Assembly: GCA_023105745.1 (NCBI GenBank)
Contig: JALGQZ010000004.1
Span: 39,880,437 to 39,944,436 of the forward strand
Reading direction: 5' to 3'
DNA: 64,000 nucleotides
From: Austropuccinia psidii
Taxonomy: Eukaryota > Basidiomycota > Pucciniomycetes > Pucciniales > Sphaerophragmiaceae
Shown here: positions 31,181-43,271 of the stretch, one piece after another
Layout: each line of letters starts with the position of its first letter
Numbering within the stretch: the first letter of the stretch is position 1
Notes under the pieces: generated by a model
What the model was told of the DNA's origin: nothing
Seen by the model: the letters and a program-made list of their open reading frames with translations, nothing else
Database searches by the model: none
Position numbers and translations under genes: made by a program

Positions 31181-32848
31181 TTCTGGTGGTGTTTCCTCTT
31201 GGTATTCACTAAAAATTCTAATCTTGGGTCTTGTTTTTCATCAGATTGTTCTCTGATGGCATCACCCATAGAGTCTGATTCAGAATCCTCTGTGGGGGAT
31301 TCCTCATTGGAACTTTCTCAATGGCACAGACTTTCTTCCTTGCCTTTTGACATTTATTTCAATAATGGTCTGTTGAACCACAATTTTGCCAAGAATTTTT
31401 CTTCTTAGCCACTTCTGCCATCCTTTCTCTGGCTTTATCTTTGAATTGAACCCTGAAAGGTTGTTTCTCTTTGAAACCACTGCTTTTATATGGGCAATAT
31501 TTCCCTATATCTTGTAAGATATTTTCAATGTCATCTAGAGTGCAATTTTGGTTGCATCTGCATTTTACTGCATGCTCTAGTTCTCCTGGCATTTGTTTCA
31601 GGAGTTTGTAATTCCTCATATGCATATTCATTTGAGGATTAATGGCTTTAAGTCTTTCAGACTTTCTGAGACACCACTCATATGGATCTTTGTCCACAGA
31701 GTACTTTTCATTTTTAAATCACATGGTCTTCTGTCATATCCAAGTACCATTGCTGTACTTTTGGATTATTTAACTCTTCCACCATGTCCTTTTTCTGCTG
31801 CCATTGATTTCTTTCATCTCTGTGTACCAAATACTAGCATTTCCTTTGCATTCTGTGTTTACTCTAGCAGTAATTGAGTAGTCTTGTATGCTGTGTACAT
31901 CAATGAAGATTTTATCAATATAATAAATGAGTCCCATGTGATCATATTCTTCTGTTCCAGAGCATTTTGGCCAGCCTGAGAGGGAGATCTTGCTTTTTTC
32001 ACAAATATGGCATCTGGTTTGATGTCCTCGTGGTGATATAGATTATCCATAAAATGGCCTTGTGGTTGGGGCTTCTTCTTATGGTAAAAATCTAAAAGTT
32101 TGTTTATGTCTTGATCCAGACAATCCCTGTCCCTTTTGCTGTGGCGTGGTTCTCCAAAGACTTGATTCAGTCTTTTATTTGTCTCTCCAGAGGCTCTTTT
32201 CAATTGAGCATGTCTCTCTTGAAGAGGTTTGAAAATTTTGTCCATTGGAGCTGTTAATTCTTTCATCCTCTTATGGCTTGCTTGGAGTTCTGCAAACTGC
32301 TGTTGAATTTGCTCAGAAAATTGGAACATTTGTAACCAAAGTGCATCACTTTTTAGGTTACTCTCAGGTGTCACAACGTTATGTTCAATCTGAGTGGGGG
32401 TAATATTCCTATTAATGGGGCTACTGAGTCTAGAAGTATGTACAACTATTTATGGTTCTTGTGTACTTCTTTCACCAAGTCCAACAGCTTCTGGATCATT
32501 TGGTCTGACTCTCTCTGCCTTTGGTTGAAATAGGTCTTGGTTTTGCCCTTGTATCCTTGTCTTCACCTGGAAACTACCTGGAACTGTGAAGAATGGTGAC
32601 TCTTGGCCACTGATCTGCTTCTTTCTGAATGGTCTGAAGCTACTGGAGAGCTGGTTTGGCCTAGTACTTTTGAGGCTGAAGGAATCTGAGTATGCCCTGT
32701 CTGGGTCAGCTTTTCTTCTATAGCTTCCATAGTGGCGTGATTCTCCCTTATCCTGTTTTCCCTCACCTCCAGGATTCTGAAATTCCTGGTGGGATTCCAA
32801 CCTTTAGTGATTACCATAAGTCCTTTGAAGTATATCTCTTTGAGACAT
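31181..32848 (-). pseudogene. G7 gag
   Basis: The frame begins at ATG 32848 (MSQRDILQRTYGNH), inside ORF0. Pieces in order are a basic N-terminus to 32450, a coiled coil (EQIQQQFAELQASHKRMKEL, about 32300-32240), the capsid (near 31860-31500, with KDPYEWCLRKSERLKAINPQ), and a zinc knuckle near 31390-31350. The knuckle reads WQNCGSTDHY then a stop, so its first Cys is Trp. An acidic tail continues to about 31200. Stops and shifts interrupt it. The related G5 has an intact knuckle. Confidence 0.82.
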
Positions 32849-33546
32849 ATCTTCTGGAAACTTTCTCCAAGTTCTGCCCAATGGGATGCTAGGTTGAACC
32901 TCTTGTTTTCCATGCCCCATTGAAATGTCTTTGAGGAGTTGGTGGAGCTGAAGAGCTTGTTCCATACCCTTCGAGTCCTCTTGTGTGAGGTTTCTGTTAA
33001 ATTGGAATGTGAATGGAAGAGTGGTTTTTATTTCCCTCAATTTTTTGCCATCCACCACTGTGACTAAGGTGTCCTCCACAAGGTCTTCTGGTTCTGGACA
33101 TGCCTTCTCTGTCCTTTGGCTGGTTCCTTTGTAAGCCAAGGTTTCTGAGGTGTACAGGCGACATATCAGTGTTTGCAAGCAGTCAAAAGCTTAATATTCT
33201 TAGTTTATTTACCTTTTCCTGTGCTTTGTACCAATTCGCTGTCTACTGCTTTTGGCAATTTGCCTTTACAGGTTACAACTGGGTTAATGACTGTAATCTT
33301 CCCTGTACAAGTGGTTAAGGTTGGTTTACCTTTCATTGATGCAGAGCTTAATGGTTTTCTATTCCTCTTAGTGCCCATTGGTTTCCACCTTTTGGCTTTG
33401 ATTAGGCCTTCACTGTCCCTCTTTCCTTTGCCCTTGCTGCCCTCTGCTTCTGAGGGTGCCACTGGTGTGTTGGCCTGGGCTTGGGTCACAAGTGGGATGT
33501 AATTTTCTTTCACTGAATCCAACAAGAAAAGAGGGCTTGATGTCAT
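32447..33546 (-). pseudogene. G7 ORF0: spliced accessory ORF upstream of and overlapping gag
   Basis: Exon 1 runs from ATG 33546 (MTSSPLFLLDSVKENYIP) to 33213. A 68-nt intron follows (33212-33145). Exon 2 continues in phase from 33144 (TLAYKGTSQRTEKACPEPED). After one frame change it carries FNLASHWAELGESFQKICLK and KGWNPTR (GWNP at about 32805-32788), then a basic helix to 32565. One TGA (32563-32565) precedes a last segment ending near 32447. Its 3' part overlaps gag (from 32848) in another frame. No signal peptide or known domain is visible. Function unknown. Confidence 0.68.
33145..33212 (-). other. Predicted 68-nt intron in G7 ORF0
   Basis: Donor GTAAAT, candidate branch site CTGAT about 24 bases before the acceptor, acceptor ACACCTCAG. 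Splicing joins two open frames in phase. The homologous site in G5 (about 42534-42600) keeps GTAAAT and a TTAG acceptor. Confidence 0.6.
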
Positions 33547-34117
33547 TTAAGACTTCTTAAAAGGCTGCTTGCATGTCTAAGAATGGCCTCTGAGCAGTAT
33601 ATATCTATATTATTCCCTTGTATTATGACAGTAAAATTGAATTTAACAATTACACATCAGAAATACAGCCTACAGATATCTGGCACACTGTTTGTATACC
33701 AGTATCTCACAGATTAACTTGTAATTAGCAAGTATGATCAAGGAAGTGGCTCTATACAGGGAAATTGAGATTATAAATAAACCCAACAGCGCCTCTAATA
33801 CTGTTGGTTTTACAGTAAGAGGTGTAATTTTTAATTAAAAAATGGACATTATTGATGGCTTAAAGTGTTTAAATATGTAAAACACCCCAAGAATAAGGTT
33901 TGTTGTTGTGATTAAACTGCACCACAAGGCAATTAAAACAAAAAAACACCAATGTATATAACATATACCACTCAAAAAAACAAAAGAAGATTTTTTAATG
34001 AAATTATGCCTAAAAAAAGAAATAGAAATAGAAGAAATAGAAGAATACTAGAAAAAAACTCACTTTTATGCATGAAAAGGTCCAAAAGATACAAAAAACA
34101 CAGCCAGGCCACCAAAA

Positions 34118-36557
34118 TGTCAGGCTGAGTCTATGATGAAGCTTATTAATAACTATTTACAAGCTTTAACTATGACTGTGACATGGTTAAAATAGTATGA
34201 AAACTTTATTTCAGTTATAATGAAGGTTAATAAAGGAATATTAAGGGATTTACTATTGAGAAATAGTGGTGGTGAGCATTGTTGAAAGCCCTGGGTGCAG
34301 CTTTACGTGTTGGATTAGAATAATGAAGACTACATTACTTAAAATTAGAAGTATACCTGATTATTTCCCAACAGTATAGCTTTTTTTGACAGTTGGACCA
34401 TGTAGGAATTCAAGAGCAGGATGTGTAAAACTTTTCTGGTGGAGAAAAGGCCCCTTTTTATCCTAAAATTGGGTGAAAAGCCTTTTATGCATTTCCACGT
34501 AGATTGAGTGAAGATTTTTCACTTCCAAAGACTGGCTTGTGGTTTTCACAAGGCCTGTATCACCTGTATTTGGCTCAGATGTGGCTTTGAAACCACATCT
34601 GGGCAGTTTTCACCAATACAGGGTGAAAATGTTCATCTGGGGACCACATAGCCCTCTTCTGAGGTGTATGATTCATAGAATGATGTACAGGACCCCAGTA
34701 TTGACCAAATTATGAGGTATTGAAGTATAAACAGGCTTATTTTTCTGTTTGACACCTCAAAATTATAGTTATGCAAGAATATCCAAGAGTAAGGCTGCAT
34801 TAGACTAACTGTGGGATTTTGACCTTCAAAGTGCCATACTTTTGTCAGTATTTGAGATATCAAGATCTAAGTTGTTTCATTTTGTAGCCCTTAATTTGTT
34901 CTACACAATGATACCTCATTTGGTATGGCTACCATTAAATATAGCAAAGTTATGCCAAGTACAAGATGTTTTGTATAGATGTATCATTTGCTTAAAATCT
35001 GTATTGAACATTTTTTCCCCATACCTTTTGTGCTAGATGGGATATGAACAAATTGATGGCACCATCAGACAGCCCTGATTGTGCTCTTTCCAAAAAGGCC
35101 CTACTTTAGATATCTCACACTAAAACTGTAGAAGTTAGATGAGAGGTGAATATTTCATTCCCCCTTATTTGACCTTATTTTGGCCAAAACTTCAGTAATT
35201 CTGATGCTAGCTCAATTTGGCTAGTACCATTGGATAGCCCTTACTTGTTGCGTTATTTGTTTGCCCCATACTGTTTGTTCTAGATATGATATGGGGAAAT
35301 GGATGGTACCATCAGATTGCCCTCATTGTTCTCTTTCCAAAAAGACCCCACTTTAGGTATCTGTAACAACCATCCACCAGGGGTAAGGGTGTTCCTTCAT
35401 ACACCCACTCAAACACCTCAAATCAGCAAATCCAGTATCTGCATCAGCATTCAGTTTCAGCAATCTTCATTCTGAAACATGCATACAGTTTGGTACATCA
35501 ATACAGCCTGTCAATACCTGTACAGGTTGGATTCACCCAATACAGTTTCAATACACCAGTATGAAACTGTATGATCACTCAAATACACCACACCTCTTGT
35601 ACAGGCTCTGTACAGCTGTACAGGACCTGTATTGGCCAGACTTAATTCAATCATCAATTATTCTCATGAAAATTCTTCCTCTGGATCAGGGCTGGTGATT
35701 CTCACATATACCAGCCCCTCTTTCTCCCCCTGGGGACTTTTCCCCAGTTAATTAATTTAGTTTATTTATTATTTTATAATTATTCTTATCCTTATTTTTG
35801 GGTATTATAATTATTTAATTTTAAGTTAGTCTTTGCATTTCTTTCTTTGCCTGTACAGTATGAGTTGGGTGGCCATATCCTTATTAACCCTTCTCTTTCC
35901 ATTCTGACAGGTTGAAACCGTGGACTTGGACTTGTTTGTGGTTGGCTCTTCTATTTCTTATTCTTATTTCTTTGTTGCTGCTTTTCTCATATCTTTTATT
36001 ATAGTAATTCATTCCTTACACTCTTAAGTGTCATTAATCTTTCCATATCCTTGAGCCCTCCATAAGTGAGTCCCGGTTTACTGAGTGCCAGGCCCTCTTC
36101 ACTTCAAAGAGCCCCTGTGACAGTATCTCACACTAAAACTTTAGAAGTTAGGTGAGCAGTGAATATTTTATTCACCCTTATTTGAGCTTACTTTGGTCAT
36201 AACTTATGTAATTCTAGTACTAGCTCAATTTGGTTAGTACAATTGGATATTCCTAACCTAGAGCGTCATTCTGAATACCCATTTGATGGGGTTAAGCCTC
36301 TTCTACTGACTTTCACATGAGAGGTGAAAAATAAGGTTTATGCTCAGCAACAACTTTGAGCAGGAATAAGTTTGTTCTTCCTTGTCCTATGACGGTGGTA
36401 CTTGTTAATTTTGAAAGAGGTGAGTTTCCTCTTTCATTTGATACTTTCTTTGGCTGGTTTGTCTCATTTCTATGTTTCTGTGGTATCTTGGGTCTACCAT
36501 TGGTTTATGATATTTGGCTGTCATGCTTGTGCTCTGGTTTTGAGTCACAGGCTTACA
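34118..36557 (-). repeat. 5' LTR of G7 (LTR-B) with internal duplication and nested solo LTR-A
   Basis: On the minus strand it starts TGTAAGCCTGTGACTC (36557) and ends CAGCCTGACA (34118). The primer site TTTTGGTGGCCTGGCTGT lies at 34117-34100. Without the 766 bp of nested insertion and duplication it is still about 240 bp longer than other LTR-B copies. The block around 35025-35265 repeats after 35265, starting CCATAC...TTTTG/TTTGTTCTAG and covering CTCTTTCCAAAAAG and TCACACTAAAACT. Confidence 0.9.
35362..36122 (+). repeat. Solo LTR-A, short form (761 bp), target duplication GTATC
   Basis: It starts TGTAACAACCATCC and ends GAGCCCCTGTGACA. GTATC occurs at 35357-35361 and 36123-36127. Removing the LTR and one GTATC restores the LTR-B sequence AGGTATCTCACACTAAAAC. 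The CTGGGG/CCCCAG pair is at 35730-35747. Confidence 0.95.
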
Positions 36558-36744
36558 AGGACTGCCTTATTCAATCACACATCAAAAGGAGTTTCAAGCC
36601 AGAAGATGAAAGTGTGCTTGAAAATAAATTAGTTCAAAAGTAATACTAATACCTCACAACTGCCAAAGAAATCCCAAAGTTTAACTTGAAAATGCTAATC
36701 TACCCCATCAAAACAAAACCCAAAGGATTTAATTTCTCGAATTC
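36558..36744. other. Unassigned junction between G7 and G4
   Basis: G4 pol leaves its family pattern after EKDIPYAE near 36745. The following 190 bp up to the G7 LTR match nothing I recognise. A deletion has probably removed the 3' end of G4 including its 3' LTR. Confidence 0.4.
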
Positions 36745-39700
36745 AGCATAGGGTATATCTTTCTCAAGTATCCATTCATCTTCTTGATTTGGGTCTCTAT
36801 ACCTTACAAGGTATTCCCTTTCTTTTGTGTTTCTTGTCCTTCTTTCTTTAAGGACTTTTAGAATTTTCTTTTCTTTTCCTTCTTGTAGAGGAGGCATTTC
36901 AAGTGGGGGTTCATTTCATAGTGGAAATAATTCTTTGTCATTTGAGATCTAAGTTTTTATCAGACTTAAAGGGAAAGTTGGGTGTTTGTTCATAGGTTCA
37001 CCTGTAAGTTCTAATTGCACAGCATTAGTTCCATGTAGTGCTTTTATCATAAATGGTCCTGCAAGGGAATCTTTCAGTTTCTTTGGCCCTTTGATATTAT
37101 TAAAATTCAGAGTCAATACCAAGACCAAGTCTCCTACTTTAGACTCAGGTCTTTTATTACTTTTATCCCATCTCTCTTTTACATATTTGAAGGAGTCTTG
37201 CATACATCTTTTTGCATGATTTCTTGCTTTGTCAAGAATTATTTTAAAGCTGCTTGCTGTTGGATTTATATCCACTAAATCCTTCTTGAGGGTATCATAA
37301 GGAGCTCTTGGATTCCAACCTTTTTCTAAAATTGCTGTTGTTTTTCCAGTTCAAGAATGGATTGATGTTTTATATGCCAGTTCAAGAGCTGGTATTGGGG
37401 TACACCAATCATGGGTAAAGCCATCAGAACCTTTGGATTCTGGTCCATAAGCACAGAATCTTCTGATAATGTGTTCTAGGGTCTGTTTCATTTTTTCTGC
37501 TAGACCATCAGTTTGAGGGTGGTAAGCTCTTGAGAATGATAATCTTGTTCCAAACAAGTTATGGATGTTTGTCCATAATGCTGAAGTGAAATTTTGGTCT
37601 CTGTCACTTATGATATTTTGGAATAAACCTATGTGGCTAATAGCTTTATTCCATGTAATTATAGCTCTGTCCATAGCTGTGCCATCTTTATGACATGGTA
37701 AGAACATTGCAGTTGTGCTGTATCTGTCAGCCAGTCCTAGTCATGTATTATAACTCCTATCCCCTCTTGGAGGTAAGGCTGTTACCCAATCCATGTGAAC
37801 TATTTCCCATGGGGATTTTGGTTCCTGAATTTGGATCATCATTCTGAATTTCTTTGCTGTAGGTATGTTTGCTTTTTGACATCTGTCACAGGTTTGGCAG
37901 TATTCTGCAACATCCGTTCTCAAATTTGGCCACCAATAGCAGGGTTTAACCCTTTCCAGTGTCCTATCTTCTGAGAGATTTCCAGATACAACACTATCAT
38001 GAAATTTATGTAATATATTATTTATCAAGGTTCTCTCTGTTAAGTTCATGACATGTGTGTTTTGTCCTATGATACAGTATTCCATCACGGAGGTAGAATC
38101 TGACTTCATCATATCCTTTTTTCCATATTTCATCTAGTTTGGATGAGAGTGATGGGTGTTTGCAGTATTTCATCAGAAGTTGGCATAGGCTATGACAGCT
38201 CTTATCCATCTTATAGCTTTTTTTTGGATTTATTAAAGAATTCTGTGCCAATTTCTGTGACACATATGCCTTCTATATGGTGCTGTTCCTGTGGTAAAAA
38301 TGCTGGGTTTTCAGGTGTATTTGCTAAAGCCCATCTGCTAGAACCATCTGCATTTTTGTGATTATTCCCATACTTATGAACTATGGGCATATTTTCTCTA
38401 TATTATTGGATAGAAATATGCCATCTCAGCATTTGTCTCTCAGGTGTCTACACGTTCAATAAAGATCTTACAGAATTACAGTCTGTGAAGACATCAAACC
38501 CTGTTCCATCCAAATAGTAGTTTAATTTTTCTAAAGCCCACACTAAGAGAAGAAATTCCATTTGGCTTGCTCCATATCTTTCTTCTGTTGGTCTAATTGG
38601 TCTTGAAATGAAGCATGTTGGTCCTTCAACAGCTTTAATATGAATGATTTATGTCTGGTATGGTGCAGCACCTAATCCTTCTCCACAAGAATCAATGTAT
38701 AGTTTGAAACGTATTTTCCAATCTGGCATTAGATGAAATGGGGTATTTGTGAGGGCATTTTTTAATTCCTCATATGCTTTGACTCTTTCTTCAGTAATTT
38801 CATAAACTATGTGTTTGTCACAGAGCTCATACAAGCATTTGGGAATTCTTGAAGAGTCATTTATATTCTGTCTGTAGTAACCAGAAAATTCTAGAAATGA
38901 TTTCTTTACTTTTTTGGTTTGGGGCATTTGTTTCAGTAGTACTGCTGCTACTTTGTTTTTATCTATTCCCAAGCTTATTCCAGATACAAAATGTCCTAGT
39001 GCTTTCAGCTCACTATATGCAAAATGAAACCTTTTGAGGGAAATTCTTGTATTCACTTGGACTATCTTTTGTAGTACTCTTTCTAGTCTTTTTAAGTGAC
39101 TTTCCCAGGTTTTGAGGCAAACTATGATATCATCAACATAGATAATTAACCATCCTTCTGATACCTCTTCAGCTAATATGGTGTTCATCATCCTTTGATA
39201 ACGGGAAGGTGCATTTTTTATACTAAATGGCATTCTTAAATATGCATATATCCCACAGTATACTATTATCCTCAGTAGTTTCTTACCATTATCTTTCAAG
39301 AAATTTTGGTGGGATCCCTTTAGAGAATCCATGGCTGTAATGAGCTTAGCCTATGACAATTGTGTCAATTTCTCATGGATTCTGGGTATTGGATATCTCT
39401 CAGGGAGAATTTAGGTATTTAGAGCTCTAAACTCCCCTACCATCCTTGATTTTCCATTATGCCAAGTGATAATGACAGGTGTTGTGACCTCTACCTGTTC
39501 ATTATGTCCTACTTTCCTTAATAACCCAAGGTCCATTAATTCTTTAATGTGTACCTCTAAGGCTTCTCTAGCTCTTGGGATATCTGGGTAAACTGGTCTT
39601 CTTAAAAGGTGAGGATAAGGTTTTTCTACATTAAGGATAATGTCTACTCCATGTCCAACAATGGCACCCAGTAGCTCTTTGTCATCTGCAAAGGTATCTT

Positions 39701-40195
39701 CATATTTGAATAAGAAGTCAATCAATTTTTCTCTCATTTTTTTTGTTCATTCTTGATTGAATTCTACGTCTTTGAGTTGGTTCCTTATGAAAAAATCTTC
39801 TTCTGGGCTTTTCTCTTCATATTTTATCACTGTAATTTGTTTTTTTTGTTATTTAAAAGCCCAAATATTTGCCTCTTATTGTCTCCTATGGTAAAAGATC
39901 TGTCTTTTTGATTTGAGATATCTATGCCATAAATTGACAAGTAATCATTTCCAAGGATAAAATGGTTACTAGTACATTTTTCCATTACTGCAAACTCCAC
40001 TTTTACTTTTATACATTGTGAAGGGTGAGGCAAAATTAATGTTAAGTCAATTATCCCCAGGGCCTTCATGCTTTCACTGGCACTACTAAATTTGACTCCT
40101 TCTATTTGTATAAGGTTTTCTTCTCAATCTGGTACAATTGATTTCAAATACCCGTTACCAACACAGGTAGAATATGCTCCTGTATCAAAGTTCAC
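36745..40195 (-). pseudogene. G4 pol: protease to integrase C-terminus, many breaks
   Basis: Protease Asp-Thr-Gly is at 40186-40178, three codons from the G5 insertion. ILGNDYLSIYGIDI is near 39980. The RT N-terminus is at 39737-39411 (LRRPVYPDIPRAREALEVH). The RT palm is at 39332-38649, with YVDD near 39135. An RNase H remnant lies around 38640-38450. Integrase includes HDSVVSGNLSEDRT, CQTCDRC, HMDWVTALP, IISDRDQNFTS and [12 protein letters not shown] (37741-38133 and 37351-37707). A GPF-type module and basic tail follow (37275-36745). At least six frames are needed. Inactive. Confidence 0.88.
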
Positions 40196-41613
40196 TGTCA
40201 GCCTGTGATGCAAAACCAGAGCACAAGCATGACAGCCAAATACCATAAACCAGTGGTAGAGCCAGGATACAACCAAAACATGGATCTGAGCCAAACCAGC
40301 TAAACAAAGTATCAAAAGAAAGAGGAAAGTCACCGCTTTCCAAATATACAAGTTCCACCATCATAGGAAAAGGAATAACAAAGTTATTCCTGCTCAAAGT
40401 TGTTTCTGAGCATAAGCCTTATTTTTCACCTCTCATCTGAAATCCAGAGGAAGAGGCTTAACCCCACCTAATGGGTATTCCAAATAACGCAACAAGTAAG
40501 GGCTATCTAATGGTACTAGCCAAATCAAGCCAGCATCAGAATTACTGAAGTTTTGGCCAAAAAAAGGTCAAATAAGGGGGAATGAAATATTCACCTCTCA
40601 TCTAACTTCTACAGTTTTAGTGTGAGATATCTAAAGTAGGGCCTTTTTGGAAAGAGCACAATCAGGGCTATCTGATGGTGCCATCCATTTTCTCATATCC
40701 CATCTAGCACAAAAGTTATGGGGAAAACATGTTCCATACAGATTTTAAGCAAATAATACATACATACAAAAAGTCTTGTACATACCATAGCTTTGGCATA
40801 TTTAATGATAGCCATATCAAATGAGGTACCATTGTGTAGAAAGCATCCAGGGATACACAATGAACCAACCTTGAGCTTGATATCCTAAAAAATGACAAAG
40901 GTATGGCAGTTTTAAGGTCAAGATCCCACAGTTATACCAATACAGCCTTACTGAGGGATATTCTCCCATAACTATGATTATGAGGTGTCAAACAGACAAA
41001 GAATCCTGTTTATATTTCAATACCTCATAGGGTGGTCCGTACTGGGGTTTTGTACAGGTTCTGTACAGCATTCTACGGGTCAGACATGTCAGAAGAGGGC
41101 TATGTGGTCCCCAGATGAAACGTTTCACCCTGTATTGGTGAAAACTGCCCAGATGTGGGTTCCAAACCACATCTGAACCAAATAAAGGCTAGAGAAGCCT
41201 TGTGAAAGCCACAAGCCAGTCTTTGGAAGTGAAAAATCTTCACTTCCTCTATGTGGAATGGTGTAGTAGCCTTTTTCACCCAATTTCAGGATAAAAAGGG
41301 ACCTTTTCTCATCCTGCTGTTGAATTCCTACATAGTACAACTGTCAAAAACAGCTATACTCTTGGAGAATAATTAGGTTATACTCCAAATTTTAGTATTG
41401 TAGTTTTTATTATAGGAACCTGACTGGTAAGACTTCACCCACGGCTTTCAACAGCACTCACCACACTATTGTAAAATAGTAAATCCCTTATTACTCCATT
41501 TTATACCTTATTATCTACAATCCAACCACTTTGCAATTAATTCTATTGTGTCACAGTCATAGTTGAAGTTGTAAATAGCCTTATTACACCTTCATCAAAG
41601 ACTCAGCCTGAAC
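40196..41613 (+). repeat. 5' LTR of G5 (LTR-B, 1418 bp)
   Basis: It starts TGTCAGCCTGTGATGC and ends CAGCCTGAAC, a decayed CAGCCTGACA. The primer site follows as CTTTGGCGGCCTGGCCATG (41614-41632). GGATAAAAAGGGACC at about 41289-41303 is a TATA-like candidate, also found at 50995-51009. Confidence 0.9.
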
Positions 41614-42195
41614 CTTTGGCGGCCTGGCCATGATTTCTGGATTTTTTGGACCTTTTTAGGCATAAAAGTGAGTTTTTTCTTATTATTATTTTATTTCTGA
41701 CATTCTTGTTTCTTTTTTTAGGCGTAATTTCAATATAAAATAAATTATAATACATATCTTATATTTATTTTTTGAGTGGTATTTGTTATATCCCACTGGT
41801 TTTTTTCTGGTTTCAATTGTCTTGTTGCGTGGTTTAATGACCACAAAATACCTTATTTTTGGCATGTTTTATATATTTAAACACTTTAAGCCATCAGTAC
41901 TGTCCATTTTTTAATTCAAAAGGACATCTATTACTGTAAAGCAAACAGTATTTGAGGTGTGGTTGAGCATATTGATAATTTCAACTTCCCTTTAACAGAA
42001 CCACTTTTTGATTATACTTGCTAATTACAAGTTAATCTGTGAGATACTGGTATACAAACAGTGTACCAGATATCCATAGGCTGTATTTCTGACATGTAAT
42101 TGTTCATTTCAATTGCACTTTCATAATACAAGGGCATAAGATAGGAATATATTGCCCAGAGGCTACTTTTAGATGTTAAAACAGCCTTTTAAGAA

Positions 42196-43271
42196 GTCTT
42201 AACTGACATTAAGCCCTCTTTTCCTCTCTAATTTGGTGGGAGAAAACTACATCCCACTTGAGACCCAGTCACAGGCCAACACACCAGTGACCCCCTCAGA
42301 ACCAGAGGGAAGCAAGGGAAACAGGAACAATGAAGGCCTTATCACAGCTAAAAGGTGGACACCAATTGCCACATAGAGGAATATAGAACCACAAAACTCT
42401 GCATCAATATAAGGTAAACCCACCTTAACCACTTTTACAGGGAAGATTACAATCATTACATCATTTGTAACCTCTAAAGGCAAATTTCCAAAAGCAGTAG
42501 ACAGCAAATTTGTACAAGGCACAGTCAAATGTAAATACCCTAAGAATATTAAGCTATTGGCTTCTTGCAAACATTGATATGTCACCTGTAAAAATTAGAA
42601 ACCTTGGCTTCCAAAGGAACCAACAAGAAGGCCTTGAGGGGGATGCCTTGGACACAATGGTGGATGGAGAGAAATCAAGGGAAATCATAACCACTCTGTC
42701 ATTCACATTCCAATTCAACAGAAAGCTCAAACCAGAGGACTGGAAGGGTATGGATCAAGTTCTTCAGCTCCACCAACTCCTCAAAGACCTCTTTCACTGG
42801 AGCATGAACAACAAGAGTTTCAACCTAGCCTCCCACTGGGCAGAACTTGGAGCAAGCTGCCAGAAGGTATGTCTCAAAGAGATAGACTGAAAAGACCTTA
42901 TGTTAATCACCAAAGGTTGGAATCCCACCAGGCAGTTCAGACCCCTGGAGGTGAGTGCAAACAGGATAAGGGAGAATCAAGCCACTATCCAAGCTATAGA
43001 AAAACAGCTGACCCAGACAGGGCATACTCAGATTCCTTCAGGCTCATAAGGAGTAGGCCAAACCAGCTGTCCAGTGGCTTCACACCATTCAGCAACCAGA
43101 AGATCAATGGCCAAGAGTCCCCATTCTTCACAATCCCAGGTAGCTTCCAGGAGAAGACAAGGATAAAAGGGCAAAAACAAGACCTCTTTCAACCAAAGGC
43201 AGAGAGAGTCAGACCCAATGGTTTAGAGGTTTTTGGACTTGGTGAAAGAAGTACACAAGAACCAGAAATAG
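42196..43271 (+). pseudogene. G5 ORF0: accessory ORF overlapping gag
   Basis: Homologous to G7 ORF0. The expected start ATG is CTG here (about 42194-42196). The first segment is broken near 42230 by TAA. After the intron site (about 42534-42600), the frame holds FTFQFNRKLKPEDWKGMDQV and FNLASHWAELGASCQKVCLK. A TGA at 42888-42890 interrupts it, then KDLMLITKGWNPTRQFRPLE (GWNP at 42915-42926) and RIRENQATIQAIEKQLTQTG follow up to a TAA near 43049. A tail continues to 43271. From 42869 on it overlaps gag in another frame. The overlap region still reads well in both frames despite decay elsewhere. Confidence 0.65.

Larger units (their letters stand above)
30195..36557 (-). mobile_element. G7: LTR-B gypsy element truncated in RT
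   Basis: On the minus strand: 5' LTR (36557-34118, carrying a solo LTR-A), primer site, leader, ORF0 (33546-32447), gag (32848-31181), protease and N-terminal RT (31180-30195). The rest of pol and the 3' LTR are absent. There are many frame breaks. It is the same family as G5. Confidence 0.88.
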
